Origin: Acanthaster planci
Taxonomy: Eukaryota > Echinodermata > Asteroidea > Valvatida > Acanthasteridae
Reading direction: 5' to 3'
DNA: 64,000 nt
Assembly (NCBI RefSeq): GCF_001949145.1
Contig: NW_019091595.1
Coordinates: forward strand, 186,001 to 250,000
Shown: piece by piece, positions 12,301-20,533 of the stretch
Layout: each line of letters opens with the position of its first letter
Position numbering within the stretch: position 1 is the first letter of the stretch
Notes under the pieces: generated by a model
The model's input: the letters and a program-made list of their open reading frames with translations, nothing else
Database searches by the model: none
Told to the model about the DNA's origin: nothing
Program-made: the position numbers and the translations under genes

Positions 12301-15300
12301 ACAATAAGACAAGACAGGGTTCATGTACATATATATATATATACATGTATCTGTTGGTGATATGTTTACTCCACTGGCAAGTATGCCAGTTTCTGCAGGA
12401 AAGATACATGTACAGTGAGACTACTGTCAACAAAATTATCAGTTATAAAATAGGATAAACAAAAATAACACATCACAGCCCTTCCCCCAAACCAATAAAA
12501 ACCAACCAATGCACGGGAGGTAAAAACTTAATGATCACTGTCAATTAAGTTACTGTTTCATGTAGTTGAATCGCACCACATACATGTACTGTAGGGGAAA
12601 AAAATGAAACACCGGGCAACGCACATGGGAAATGGGTTGCGGAGAGAAAGATCTACGTGAGAGATGGCTAGACTGCGCTATGACAGACGTGGAGGCCGGG
12701 GGGCTTCCCACTGCCCGACTGGGTGTAGCCGACTTTGTGAGGTTTTGCTGTGTTATCCTGGGACCGCTGTTTAAAGAGCAGAGAGCTTGGGAAACATGTC
12801 TTCATGTAGAAATGACCTTCCAGACAACCACTCACATCACAAGTGCATGACAGTGTGTGATGCTTGGCTGGTGGCCTAATAGTGTGAGTGTGAGCCTAAT
12901 AGTAATAGTGTGAGTGTGAGTGAGTGGGGTCCATCTCTCATTTTTACTTTCTTTCTTTCTTTCTTTCACCCCTGGTCTCAATTTCAGTGGGTCTGGGTGA
13001 CTTTTGGTTATCCTTTATTTTTAGATAAAAAATCTACATGTACATGTACGGTAGCCAATTTCAACAAACATGGTGTAACTTTGAACCATGCATAAGCCCT
13101 GCACCACAAATCTGTGCCGTAGCTACATTAAGTTTTAATTGTGTTGAAGTTCTTGGACGAGGATAACATCTTTTAACTAAACAGTCATTGAATTACCTCT
13201 GCCTGCCATTTCAAAAAAGGTTTTTTTCCCATAACCTTCAAAAACAAAGTTGTACAGTACATTTCTCATATGAATCTTGTTAAGCAATGATGAGCCTTAA
13301 CCTAACACAATAAGTTAGTCAAAATCATTCATTTTCACTCTGTTCGATATAACTTACGCCACCTACATGTAATATGATTGCATAAGCTACGTCGATGGGG
13401 AGTCAGGTTGGCGTAGTGGTTCTTTTCTCGCCTTCCACCTCTGCGGTCTGGGTTCGATTCTTGGCTCAGTCCACATGTACCGGTAGATTGGGTTTTCAGT
13501 CCCTACAAGTACCTGATTTTGTGGGTTTTACCCAGAATATTCCTCTGGGCTTTTCCTCTAACCTCTAAAACTGCTACAGCTTCTCACTGCCTCCTTTCTA
13601 TAGATATCTTCAGGCTTGCGAGGTACACAGTGCCTCAGGAACGTTTGAGGAATCTTTGGTGTCATTACCAGAAATAAATAACAATCATAATAATTTGTTG
13701 CACAAGTCACAGACTTGCATGCACCCCGTGCATAAGTTTCGTGAAACTGTTCTTAATTGCAGTGCACCACACGCAATAACATGTGGCATAAGTGACCGTA
13801 GTGACGTAACACGTAAAATGTCGTGAAATCGGCTGCTGTACCTGTGATGTCATCAGACAGGCATCCCTTTTCTTCAGTCCTTCACACTATTTTGGAATCA
13901 GAAATCTATCTTCAGTTGCTGAACCTCAAAAAAAGGGGACAATCTCTTGGTTTTTCTGTTAGAGCCTGTTCTGTGTTGCAATATCCTGTCATTAGACAGA
14001 CCGTACCTGTAAAATCCAAGGGTACATATTGAGATATTATAATGACAGTCTCTGGCTTAATAGAGAAACAACTAGAGACCACTGCTGGCAATCTGGTGAC
14101 TTGCATGTCACAACAGGAGTCTCAAGTGAGGTCCCCTTAACCAAAAAGCCAATGCCATCAATTCTATCTGCCTTTCGACTTTTTGACGGGGAGTCTGAAA
14201 TTTACCGATACAAAAACTAATTTACGGGATGTTGTATTAATTTCATGAATAGCTACTAATTAACAGTTATCTGTTTTGCGCTAAGAATGTGAAGTGCACA
14301 GTCATTCCACTTTTGATAGCTTTCTGACCTAGAGTGGATCGGAAAGATGAAAAAAAACCCACAATAATTTGTAGTATGTAAACGTACAGCACCGTAAAGC
14401 GTTTTCGAATCCCTGCTCACACTCAGGTAGACCCAATACGAGAACAGCAGTCTCGAACCTGACGACAGACCCGAGAGGATGTTCCCGGATCGATTTTTTC
14501 ACTCCCCAGTTGTTGGAGGGTTGAGCCCATGAATTCTCGTTCTCTGCTCCCTGGAAAAAGGGGTTGCTTCCAGGACCATATTTTGATCTGTTTCACATTC
14601 ATCTTCCGAACGGTCCTCAAATAAGTGCAAAATCCACGATTTTTCGGCCATTTTGCCTTGCTCTGTCTCGACGCCATGTACACTTGCCCCTTCTTAACAA
14701 CCTGTTCAAGAACACCATTCCTGAGTTACTTGAGTGTTGTCAAGAACAGGGATTCGAAAATGCCAAAAGTGTCAAGAGCAACACTGCAACACACGCCTGG
14801 AGACTTCTCAAGAGATTGATTGACCAAACAAGTGCATGTGCATGTAAACAGCAACAAACTCCAGTGATGACCGATCTATGTATATTCAGCGTGATGAGTG
14901 ATGGGTTGCTGAGTCAAAATTTCTGATTCAGTTTGGCAAACACATACACACACACACAGAAGTCTAAAGGCGGGCCAAGCACTAGACTCGGCCGCTGAGC
15001 ATGGCCTGTTGGACATTTTTCCTGTAGTGAGAACTTCAGGTGTTGCAAAGAACCAATTTCTGGCAAGAAATATCATGTATATATTATACAACTGACTCTC
15101 AAGAGCAAGTGTTTTTTGTTATTTAAATTTCTGAATAAGATTGATATATCTCGATTTTTAACATTGTTTGTTTTCCTGTTAAGCTACGAACAATCAAGCA
15201 GCTGGGGTGGGGCCAACTAATGGCAAAAAAAAACTCACATCGCGATATAAAGAGGTAAAGAAACATGTATCTACAGAAATTAGGGAATTTAAATGTGGTT

Positions 15301-18141
15301 TCAAACCAACATGGAGTCTGATCTCTAATGATGGCCCAAACCAAACGCAAGGACTAAGGGCGACCAGATTTCTGGCCTGCACCGAACATCACATCTTAAC
15401 CCTGTTCAAGCAATCATCGCAATCTGTAAACATTATCATTGCAATTTGTATTTTGAAAACACCTTTCCGGTCAACATGTCATAATACATGTGCATGTATG
15501 TCAACAAAGTTCTGATGATTGTGATGAATCATGGAACATTTTTTATGGAAAAAAAAAACTTTGGCTGCGTTAATGGTGCTACACATTTCTTAATAATGTA
15601 CATGTATGTGATTAGTGCGTGTACTGCACCTGTACTGTGGCGAAGAATGAAGAGTTTTTGCCGGCAACAGAGTTCTAACCAATACATGTAACACACAAGC
15701 TGCCCTATGTACTCATAAATGCAGCACTGGTCTCAAATAGTAATCATTTATGGCACAAATTCTAATTGGAGGAATGGCTAATGTATTGTCAAGTACTGAA
15801 AAAAATGGTTGGAAGTTCAATACAGTTTGTTTCCAAAGATGAAATTAATAAAAGTATTCACAGCTTATAAATTGACAATTATAGGAATGCCTGCATCACA
15901 GCACATTTATACTGCATGTGGGTGCCACTGAGTAAATATGTGTGTGGTGTCCAATGAACACAAAGCGTACAATTTGCACAACTGATACGCAGACACTGTT
16001 GATGTCTGAATACATATCAGAACAGGCACAGACAAACCTATAAGTGAGCTTTTGGGCCATACTTTTTTTTACCATGTGTGAGCAACAAACTGATTTTTGT
16101 TTTTGCACCAAAGTTATTTCTGACCACTTTGAATCACATACATGTATCTACTCGTAGGTTTCTAAGAAGTGATGTACAATTTGGCTATTTTGGGGTATTC
16201 AGATTGAGCACTGAATGCTATTCGTTGCCTTGTCACTGAAACACAGAAGCACAACAGCTGTGATGTTTCATACTGGATCACGTGCGTAAACAGCCATCAC
16301 TATGATGCACATAGGCAATCATAACATGCAGATTCACGTGTCATAACACCTGCAGAATACGTGCTAGTGCATGAATCACCGACGTCCAATATATAGGTTT
16401 AATTTTGCCACTTACGTTACTACAAATCAAACTAAACTGAACAGGTCTTTCATTTTTGTTCCAAGCGTTTTTATCATTGGCCATGCAACACATTCATTTC
16501 AATGTAATGATGAATATTTACATGTAATTACACATTCTTTTGGCACAGTGACAGAATATCTAATGACCATATCGAGATAAAAAACAAAAACTGCAGCTAA
16601 GGATGCATTATTTTTATGCAGTCAGGTTAAGAATGGATCCATCCACGATCACTTAATATTCAATTTCATGAGGCCCTCCTGGTATTGTACATCTTGGTTT
16701 TCTGTGCAGAATGCAACTAACAAGGTGTACGTGTACCAAAAGAACTGAAAAAGGACACGAGATGAGATAAAGAGAGGAAGATGGAGACTAAGCCATATCT
16801 TTTTGGATGAAAACAACAAAGAAAAGGGTAGTATCAAGTGCTACACTCTTTCACCAGAATTTCCTTTTCAGTTTGAAGAATATACCTCATTTCAGTACTA
16901 ACAATGCTTTCTGGTCATGGATATTGGACCATGAACTGGTACCCATTTGTTTTTACTATATCATCTCAAAATGCGCAGTGAGTGTTTGGGGGATTTGGAC
17001 ATTTTTACTTACACATTTCCCCTAGTTCCATGCTTACACTGTTTATGTAGTTGTGAATTAAATTTGAGAATGAAAACAGGCAGAAAAGTGACTATGATGC
17101 TGACATTTATGGTCAGCTCAGTGACAGATGCAAATGTCATGTTGTACCTATTATCAGCGGACTTGTTTTCTGGGGGACTCTGTAGGCTTACAATGTGGGC
17201 AGGGCTCGATTTACCCGGTGCACGCATGCACGAGTGCATGTAGATGTTTGCTTGTGCACATAACCTTTTTTACTAAGCATGTACAATGTGCATGTAACAT
17301 TTTAACCACCAAAATACTCATTTCCTGCATATTTACCAATAACTGAGAATAAGAATAAAGTTTGTTGAATTCTTGACCAGATAGTGTAAAAACGTGTTGT
17401 TTCTTTCTCCCATTCCTCACAGCAGATTCATAGTGCATGTACACACCTAACCTTATCTTTGGCTTATAATCCTTGAAGTGCTATATACAGGAATATGCGC
17501 TACCCATATTCGCAAAATTATGATGCATGTAGGTTTTTTCCTGGTGCATGTCGGATTTTTGATCTACATGCACCAGTGCATGCTACTTTTTTTGTAAATC
17601 AAGCCGTGAATGTGGGTGGAATACTAACGTGACTAATGAACACTGCATGCAGGACTGGCTCAAGGCAAATTTACACTTTGTTGCGTTTCGTCTCAGTTTC
17701 CAGGTTTCAATTAAGATTACGAAGCAATTTGAAAAAACTGTTCAACAGAGAAAATGAACATAAAATGACACGTTAAACCACGGAGGAAGGACATGCTTGG
17801 TACATGTGAGATTTATGCAATCCACACATGCATGGTATGTACATGTATGGTCTTTGAACATTCTACTATACTGACATGTCTGATAACTCTGAACATGTAC
17901 CCCTAGGCTAGTCCGAGTAACTTGGACTCTTTAAATTGATTTGTTTAACATTTGAACTAGGCCTAAATGTTAAAAAAGGCAATTTGTAGATTCCAAGTTC
18001 GTGAAGTTACTCGGACTAGCCCTACATCATTACACACCATACTACTAGCTGACTAGTACTAGTAGTAGTACTAAGCTATGAGGTAGCCTACCCAAAGTAA
18101 AGAAAAAACACATTTTATATATTATCAGTCTCACCTGACAT
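241..18141 (-). CDS. KMT2C/D: KMT2C/KMT2D-like histone H3K4 methyltransferase, N-terminal half (partial, runs off left edge)
   Basis: Seventeen exons join in phase to about 709 codons: 18141-18135, 10808-10768, 9884-9802, 8851-8591, 8034-7816, 7426-7299, 7020-6911, 6563-6459, 5816-5759, 5468-5288, 4614-4500, 3778-3585, 2973-2865, 2148-2052, 1415-1231, 748-626, 351-241. Domain order is AT-hook (about 27-33), acidic Ser/Glu linker, C2HC plus extended PHD (136-330), PHD1 (345-391), PHD2 (394-438), PHD3 (438-537), then a linker and a basic GR-rich segment. This is the N-terminal layout of vertebrate KMT2C and KMT2D; details such as the CGEK-LGQGDL stretch are closer to KMT2C. In that family the enzyme is nuclear, acts in a COMPASS-like complex with UTX and PTIP, and places H3K4me1 at enhancers; the N-terminal PHD cluster of KMT2C binds BAP1. 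The second PHD cluster, HMG box, FYRN/FYRC and SET domain are outside the window, so catalysis cannot be assessed. Exons 3-17 are well supported; exons 1-2 rest mainly on phase. Confidence 0.93.
626..748 (-). CDS. KMT2C/D: KMT2C/D exon 16, basic linker
   Basis: Forty-one codons between a CACAG acceptor and a GTAAGA donor. The peptide ends GPFGRKKFGVGRPR, a basic Gly-rich segment like the one preceding the second PHD cluster in KMT2C. Phase 0 on both sides joins it directly to exon 17. Confidence 0.88.
1231..1415 (-). CDS. KMT2C/D: KMT2C/D exon 15, linker
   Basis: A TTTCCAG acceptor and GTAAGC donor bound 185 nt encoding a Ser/Arg/Pro-rich then acidic linker (VPRKSPAASRSSPRN, then STYNEDSLSSMDTDYAGGD). 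Codon content and strong splice sites support it. It is expected to be disordered. Confidence 0.85.
1646..1812 (+). mobile_element. piggyBac-like MITE, family A, copy 1
   Basis: A 167-bp element flanked on both sides by TTAA (1642-1645 and 1813-1816). It begins CCCCTTCATCCCGGGG and ends with the inverse, GCCGGGATTC reading inward from CCCCTTCAC. Its interior matches copy 2 in reverse orientation, including GCCGCGGCTTTGTGTGAGG and ATTAGTGCATACCACACAT. TTAA duplication with CCC termini is typical of piggyBac; the element is too short for a transposase and lies in KMT2 intron 14. Confidence 0.85.
2052..2148 (-). CDS. KMT2C/D: KMT2C/D exon 14, Ser/Thr-rich linker
   Basis: A 97-nt stretch between GATAG and GTATAT stays open in the needed frame, enters in phase 0 and leaves in phase 1, exactly what is required between exons 13 and 15. 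The peptide (SETRSSSTTIYSDSSC) is low-complexity, so similarity gives no support; the call rests on phase and splice sites. Confidence 0.65.
2865..2973 (-). CDS. KMT2C/D: KMT2C/D exon 13, PHD3 last part
   Basis: Begins RYIHADCDNSD, the counterpart of RWVHLECDKPTD in human KMT2C, and finishes the cysteine pattern with CTYECRDC. Acceptor CTTGCAG is strong; donor GTGGGT leaves phase 0. This closes the first PHD cluster. Confidence 0.95.
3585..3778 (-). CDS. KMT2C/D: KMT2C/D exon 12, PHD3 first part
   Basis: Encodes NCRVCGDCGARTPG, WHHNYTVCDSCYQQ and CPICGKAYRHH, matching the KMT2C stretch with WHHN, CDNCYQQ and CPFCGKCYH. The donor reads GTTCGT, weaker than the consensus, but the split Arg codon rejoins perfectly with exon 13 to rebuild the CKRW/YIH motif. 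Confidence 0.95.
3916..4095 (-). mobile_element. piggyBac-like MITE, family A, copy 2 (inverted)
   Basis: A 180-bp element with TTAA at 3912-3915 and 4096-4099. Its left end CCCCTTCGCGTCGG and the following ACCGTGACTGC match the right end of copy 1, and its right half carries the complement of the conserved ATTAGTGCATACCACACAT core. The two copies lie 2.1 kb apart in opposite orientation, in two KMT2 introns, so a long RNA hairpin could form in the unspliced transcript. Confidence 0.85.
4500..4614 (-). CDS. KMT2C/D: KMT2C/D exon 11, PHD2
   Basis: Encodes MLVCDTCDKGYHTFCL, the highly conserved KMT2C/D PHD2 core (Cys409, Cys412, His417, Cys420), and ends HGWKCK with Cys435. It is preceded by QPGDDNK where KMT2C has QSGEDSK. 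Ends in phase 0 at donor GTAGGC. Confidence 0.97.
4938..5227. mobile_element. TTAA-flanked MITE, family B, telomere-like termini
   Basis: A 290-bp element flanked by TTAA (4934-4937, 5228-5231). Both ends read inward CCCTAACCCT, a perfect 10-bp inverted repeat; with the flanking TTAA the ends mimic two telomere repeats. The interior is unrelated to family A. It sits in KMT2 intron 10, ending 60 bp from PHD1. Superfamily is inferred from TTAA plus CCCT ends. Confidence 0.75.
5288..5468 (-). CDS. KMT2C/D: KMT2C/D exon 10, PHD1
   Basis: Encodes a complete C4HC3 PHD finger: C345-x2-C348, C360-x2-C363, H368-x2-C371, and C388-x2-C391 after the conserved Trp386. The core FCTSCGQHYHSTCLD is nearly identical to the human FCTTCGQHYHGMCLD. 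The last codons, CKICQTC, begin PHD2. Donor is GTATGT. Confidence 0.97.
5759..5816 (-). CDS. KMT2C/D: KMT2C/D exon 9, end of extended PHD (LLCPDH)
   Basis: A 58-nt exon with acceptor ATCAAG and strong donor GTAAGT. It supplies the last zinc pair, Cys327 and His330, in the motif LALLCPDH, equivalent to the LLCPEH of human KMT2C/D. Confidence 0.93.
6459..6563 (-). CDS. KMT2C/D: KMT2C/D exon 8, extended PHD (CSYC...YHYPCA)
   Basis: Thirty-five codons encode RCSYCRRFGATIFC and GCKRIYHYPCAASSGSFQ. Cys285/288, 297/302, His307 and Cys310 match the ligand pattern of the KMT2 extended PHD, and the terminal SGSF-Q matches the mammalian exon end. Acceptor is GATAG, donor GTATGT; phase 0 at both ends. 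Confidence 0.95.
6911..7020 (-). CDS. KMT2C/D: KMT2C/D exon 7, extended PHD (AHHCCAAWSEGV)
   Basis: The exon carries the family signature THHC-type segment AHHCCAAWSEGVC (residues about 251-263) and VDKAVFSGATQ, equivalent to WAHHWCAAWSAGV and VDKAIFSG of KMT2D. The His and Cys residues are the expected zinc ligands. Donor GTATTG is slightly weak. Phase is 2-to-0, fitting both neighbours. Confidence 0.95.
7299..7426 (-). CDS. KMT2C/D: KMT2C/D exon 6, linker inside the extended PHD module
   Basis: 128 nt between CTGTCAG and GTGAAA encode a Ser/Pro-rich then acidic peptide (SGSPGIDELSMVG, then MHSIFEQTG). Human KMT2C has a comparable ELSLVGLPD and IQALFDSTG pair just before its WAHH motif, so this exon bridges the first cysteines and the histidine-containing part. 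Confidence 0.88.
7816..8034 (-). CDS. KMT2C/D: KMT2C/D exon 5, first zinc-binding cysteines
   Basis: The exon encodes CALCCCGEKSLLGQGDL (residues about 136-152), which closely follows the KMT2C stretch that opens the N-terminal extended PHD module; Cys136 and Cys139 start the zinc-binding set. The remainder is a basic, probably flexible linker (PRQRRTAEDD and RRARGPSK). The acceptor is CACACAG and the donor GTGAGA; 72 complete codons are flanked by split codons that match both neighbours. Confidence 0.9.
8591..8851 (-). CDS. KMT2C/D: KMT2C/D exon 4, acidic linker
   Basis: A TTCCCAG acceptor and a GTGAGT donor bound 261 nt with no stop. The peptide starts QLCEDDDDSSS and is rich in Glu, Asp, Ser and Pro, with no fold that I recognise. 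KMT2C has an acidic Glu/Asp segment at the same place, between the AT-hook and the first cysteine cluster, so it is probably a disordered spacer. Confidence 0.85.
8852..9801. other. KMT2C/D intron 3
   Basis: About 950 bp without coding signal on either strand. I see no inverted repeats, SINE boxes or long simple repeats in it. Confidence 0.6.
9802..9884 (-). CDS. KMT2C/D: KMT2C/D exon 3, AT-hook
   Basis: The CTGCAG acceptor and GTAGCT donor enclose 83 nt encoding the AT-hook core RRGRGRPRKDG followed by a basic run PVPRRRR. Human KMT2C has the same RPRGRPRKDG core followed by a basic segment near its N-terminus. AT-hooks bind the minor groove of AT-rich DNA. Phase 2 at the donor matches the single leading base of exon 4. 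An in-frame ATG just before the hook could be an alternative start. Confidence 0.8.
9885..10767. other. KMT2C/D intron 2
   Basis: About 880 bp with no recognisable gene. It includes a poly-C/poly-A run near 10228-10245 and otherwise AT-rich sequence. Confidence 0.5.
10768..10808 (-). CDS. KMT2C/D: KMT2C/D exon 2 (41-nt, basic)
   Basis: An AACAG acceptor and a GTAGGT donor bound a 41-nt exon that reads Gly-Arg-Lys-Lys-Lys-Phe-Pro-Arg-Phe-Lys and ends Gly-Glu-Pro-Glu in the frame set by exon 1. It leaves phase 0, which fits exon 3. The Lys/Arg-rich content suits the basic N-terminus of the family. The exon is very short, so chance splice signals cannot be excluded; an alternative donor GTGAAC lies 11 nt upstream. 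Confidence 0.5.
12329..12342. repeat. (AT)n microsatellite
   Basis: A run of alternating AT inside intron 1, flanked by ACATG words. Confidence 0.8.
12947..12967. repeat. (CTTT)n microsatellite
   Basis: Five tandem CTTT units in intron 1; a TGAG/TGTG-rich stretch precedes it at about 12880-12926. Confidence 0.9.
13401..13695 (+). mobile_element. tRNA-derived SINE (family 1), full head
   Basis: The head has an RNA polymerase III A box TGGCGTAGTGG (13409-13419) and B box GGTTCGATTC (13451-13460) at tRNA-like spacing. An unrelated body follows, ending TGGTGTCATTACCAG and an AATAA-rich tail. A second copy of the body lies at 60821-61030, which confirms that this is a dispersed repeat and not a tRNA gene. 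Confidence 0.85.
14946..14958. repeat. (AC)n microsatellite
   Basis: A short AC run in intron 1, preceded by ACACAT. Confidence 0.75.
17200..17608. mobile_element. hAT-type MITE with 8-bp target duplication
   Basis: A 409-bp element bounded by a perfect direct repeat AATGTGGG (17192-17199 and 17609-17616). The left end CAGGGCTCGATTTAC and right end (inverted) CACGGCTTGATTTAC form imperfect terminal inverted repeats, continued by a GTGCATGTAGAT segment in both arms. CA-G-GG termini with 8-bp duplications are characteristic of hAT transposons. There is no transposase frame, so it is non-autonomous. Confidence 0.88.
17906..18021. mobile_element. 116-bp foldback element
   Basis: An 18-bp perfect inverted repeat, GGCTAGTCCGAGTAACTT, bounds the element, with CTA on each side (17903-17905, 18022-18024) as a possible 3-bp target duplication. 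A further 10-bp partial match (ACTTGGACTC) lies just inside, offset by 9 bp in the right arm. The 3-bp duplication and GG termini would suit PIF/Harbinger, but this is uncertain. It lies 110 bp downstream of the proposed exon 1 donor. Confidence 0.75.
18135..18141 (-). CDS. KMT2C/D: KMT2C/D exon 1, coding end (start codon)
   Basis: The sequence reads ATG-TCA-G followed by a strong donor GTGAGA, giving Met-Ser and the first base of a third codon. That phase joins exactly to the 41-nt exon at 10768-10808, and human KMT2C also begins Met-Ser. G stands at -3 of the ATG. The rest of exon 1 would be 5' UTR reaching toward the GC-richer stretch near 18.4-18.5 kb. The assignment is inferred from phase and donor only; a different first exon is possible. 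Confidence 0.5.
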
Positions 18142-18545
18142 ATCTGCCGTCTGGGACTGGACGGCTGTTGAAGTCACTTCATTTTATGTTGCATTTTTGT
18201 AACGGAATTAGAATGTTGTTCTTGAAGTTCAACTTCCTCCGGTTTTCCAATCAACTTCGCCGGTCACTATCCAGCATGTCCTGCCGTCATCAAATTTTAG
18301 GGTGTCGGAGCTGGCTCATGTGGATAAAAACGAAGCCCGAGGAAAGCAATGATGTGAAATGAGTCTGCCTTGTGGAGCCAGCTTTTAAAAAAAGCGAATC
18401 GACGGCCTGCCGAGGATGTTGAACCTTCAGCAGCGTCGTTCACACACGTACGTACGTCGTTCACAACTCCTATTCCGCTGTGCACACGCACCCACCCGCC
18501 GACGACCTCCGATCCGAGCGAGCGCTAACGTAACTGCAGTCGGTT
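18142..18545 (-). promoter_or_regulatory. Probable KMT2C/D 5' UTR and promoter region
   Basis: The interval upstream of the proposed ATG becomes richer in CpG toward 18400-18545, with CGTACGTACGTCG and a GCGAGCGC cluster, unlike the AT-rich flanks. No TATA box is evident, as expected for a broadly expressed chromatin gene. The exact transcription start cannot be read from sequence. Confidence 0.4.
18174..18194 (-). promoter_or_regulatory. Possible upstream ORF in the KMT2C/D 5' UTR
   Basis: If exon 1 extends this far, an ATG at 18192-18194 opens a six-codon frame containing a second ATG and closes with TGA at 18174-18176, 32 nt before the proposed start codon. Such short upstream frames can lower initiation at the main start. 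It depends on the unproven exon 1. Confidence 0.25.
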
Positions 18546-19766
18546 GTAAACGCCGCAATTTCACCTCAAGTTATTCCTTACAAAAACCTTAGAATCATCT
18601 AAAGCATAATTTACCACACAGCGGTTGGTTCGCAAAACATTTTGAACAGGCATTACCAGAATATTCGCAGAAACAAAGCGTTGTTAATTTCTTTTCTTGC
18701 ATACGTTTATTCTTAAACAGCCGCCATCTTTGAACCACATCACTCTTTTGACCTCGACAAATTTTGATAAATGTAAAGTAGTTACCTTCTGATTTCGCAC
18801 ATATTAGTAACATGTACAATTATTTGAAAGCTGTTTTAATGGAACCAAGACAATAAACTTGCTACATACATTAATGGTATAATCACTAATAATTCATTCT
18901 TATTCGGAAAAAGTAAAAATGGTGTGGCTCGCGGAGTAATATAGTTCAAGTATTATGACCTCTTTAATGCTAATGCAGCGTACAAAGATGAAGGATGCCG
19001 CTTGCTTATCAATGGCCGGGCTACGGGTTTTTAAATAATCAAATATGCACATTATTTTTTCAGATCTACTTCCAACCAAGCGATGAATTAATAATCAGCA
19101 CCAACTGAGCACACGTGAAAACAGGAATTCTCTGCGAAAGGAATTTTCAGAAAAATTTGGGCCCTGTTGCACGCACTGGTATTGTTCTGTTGAAGACTTT
19201 GACTACAAATGGGAGGGGCCAAATCCCCTAATCAGTCCAGGGTTAATGGTGGCACATCCGGTGCACCAGCGGCACGGGCGCCCTTTATTGGCCTAGCAGA
19301 GTCTTTGCGCAGCGTGATGTTTGCTTTGTTACAGCAGACTACAAAAGAATATGTTTACGTCTTTAAACACAATTAAACAATTAAAAACGGTTAGGGCATT
19401 AAACGCAGTGAACGTAGGATACAGTTGCCCTATCCATCCTCCTTTTAAAATGGCGGTTCTGAGGGCCGATCCCTGTTTTTTGATTCGAGGCAGTCACGAT
19501 GGAAGCCCTTTTTCTTTTTCCTTTTTTGTGGGCGGGCAGAATTGGGAATTTGCATGATTGTTGCATGTTATAGTACTTAAAATGTAATTAATTCATCTCT
19601 TTCCATTCAAATTACTTCGGGAATTTAGGGCTATAACCAACAGCAAGAACATAATGTTTGGCACATTCTTTTTTTTCTGTAAAATCGATGCAACTCCAGA
19701 TCAAACACTTTGGGTACCGAGACGATGACCACTCCGGAGGGGGAGGGGGGCTGGCGCGTAACGGGG

Positions 19767-19848
19767 GCCATGTGACGAAAAGAAGAAAATAGCCAAAGGA
19801 TGGTGTGGCCATGTGACGAAAAGAAGAAAATAGCCAAAGGATGGTGTG
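19767..19848. repeat. 41-bp perfect tandem duplication
   Basis: Two identical 41-bp copies (19767-19807 and 19808-19848) containing GACGAAAAGAAGAAAATAGC. The absence of any difference points to a recent duplication. Confidence 0.95.
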
Positions 19849-20025
19849 GCATCTTTTGCATGCAATGTGCATTCTCATAGAAGACAAGCACCAACTACGG
19901 CAGAACATGCAAGAGACCATTTCATGAGGCTTTGCCTTTTATTTGCTAAGATTCGCTTTATATGTACATCTATTTCCCCGTTTTGGTTTATTGTGCTGTA
20001 TGTTTGTCCTGAACGTGTGTTTTTG

Positions 20026-20274
20026 TTACTCCTGAATTTTTTTCATTTGCAGTATATAATCATAAAGCCGTCTCCGAAATGTCTTAGTTTCGAATTCATT
20101 TGAAAATTGTGGGCGTTTCCAGTACTCATTTTTAGCAAAAATGTCCATTTGCGTCATTATTTTTGGAAGTTGTTGATATGGCATCTGCGCAATTAAATTT
20201 GTTCTCATTTTGTAATTATTTTTTCTATCGCCCTTTACACTGTTCATACCGGAGAGGGCGACAGTGGGTTCCAT
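20026..20274 (-). CDS. Small ORF of unknown status (82 codons)
   Basis: An ATG-started frame of 82 codons that I do not recognise. It is Lys/Arg/Gln-rich and ends with the amphipathic stretch TFRRRLYDYILQMKKIQE. The start context is moderate (G at +4). No intron signals or neighbours support it and the GC content is low, so chance is quite possible. Confidence 0.2.
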   Translation of the reverse strand: MEPTVALSGMNSVKGDRKNNYKMRTNLIAQMPYQQLPKIMTQMDIFAKNEYWKRPQFSNEFETKTFRRRLYDYILQMKKIQE

Positions 20275-20517
20275 TCAAGTGATTTTACAATGGAGAAAAG
20301 CTGATTTTGTTTTAAGGAGCCGTATTGTTTCAACTATTTTTACTCCTATACAGGTTGGACATGTCCGATTCACCTCAGATCACAATAACAACTAACTTGT
20401 ATAGCACACCGTGTACTTTAGACAGTCTCTTAGAAAAATAAACAGGCATGTTTTACAAGTAGAAAGGTCGAGTGTAAATAGCGATGTACATGGCAAAATA
20501 ACACAGCACACGGTTTG

Positions 20518-20533
20518 CCAACAGAGGGCGCTA
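20518..20533 (+). promoter_or_regulatory. CTCF-like motif
   Basis: CCAACAGAGGGCGCTA closely follows the CTCF core CCASYAGRKGGCRSTA. It lies about 2 kb upstream of the KMT2 promoter region, between the two genes, where an insulator would be expected. One motif alone is weak evidence. Confidence 0.35.

Larger units (their letters stand above)
10809..18134. other. KMT2C/D intron 1 (7.3 kb), repeat-bearing
   Basis: This long first intron contains short tandem repeats, a tRNA-derived SINE (13401-13695), a hAT-type MITE (17200-17608) and a small foldback element (17906-18021). It is scattered with ACATGTA words. No exon with convincing similarity is seen between them. Confidence 0.5.

Noticed and set aside
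13409-13460. Functional tRNA gene
   Set aside because: A and B boxes are present but there is no closed acceptor stem, and the body recurs elsewhere, so it is a SINE.
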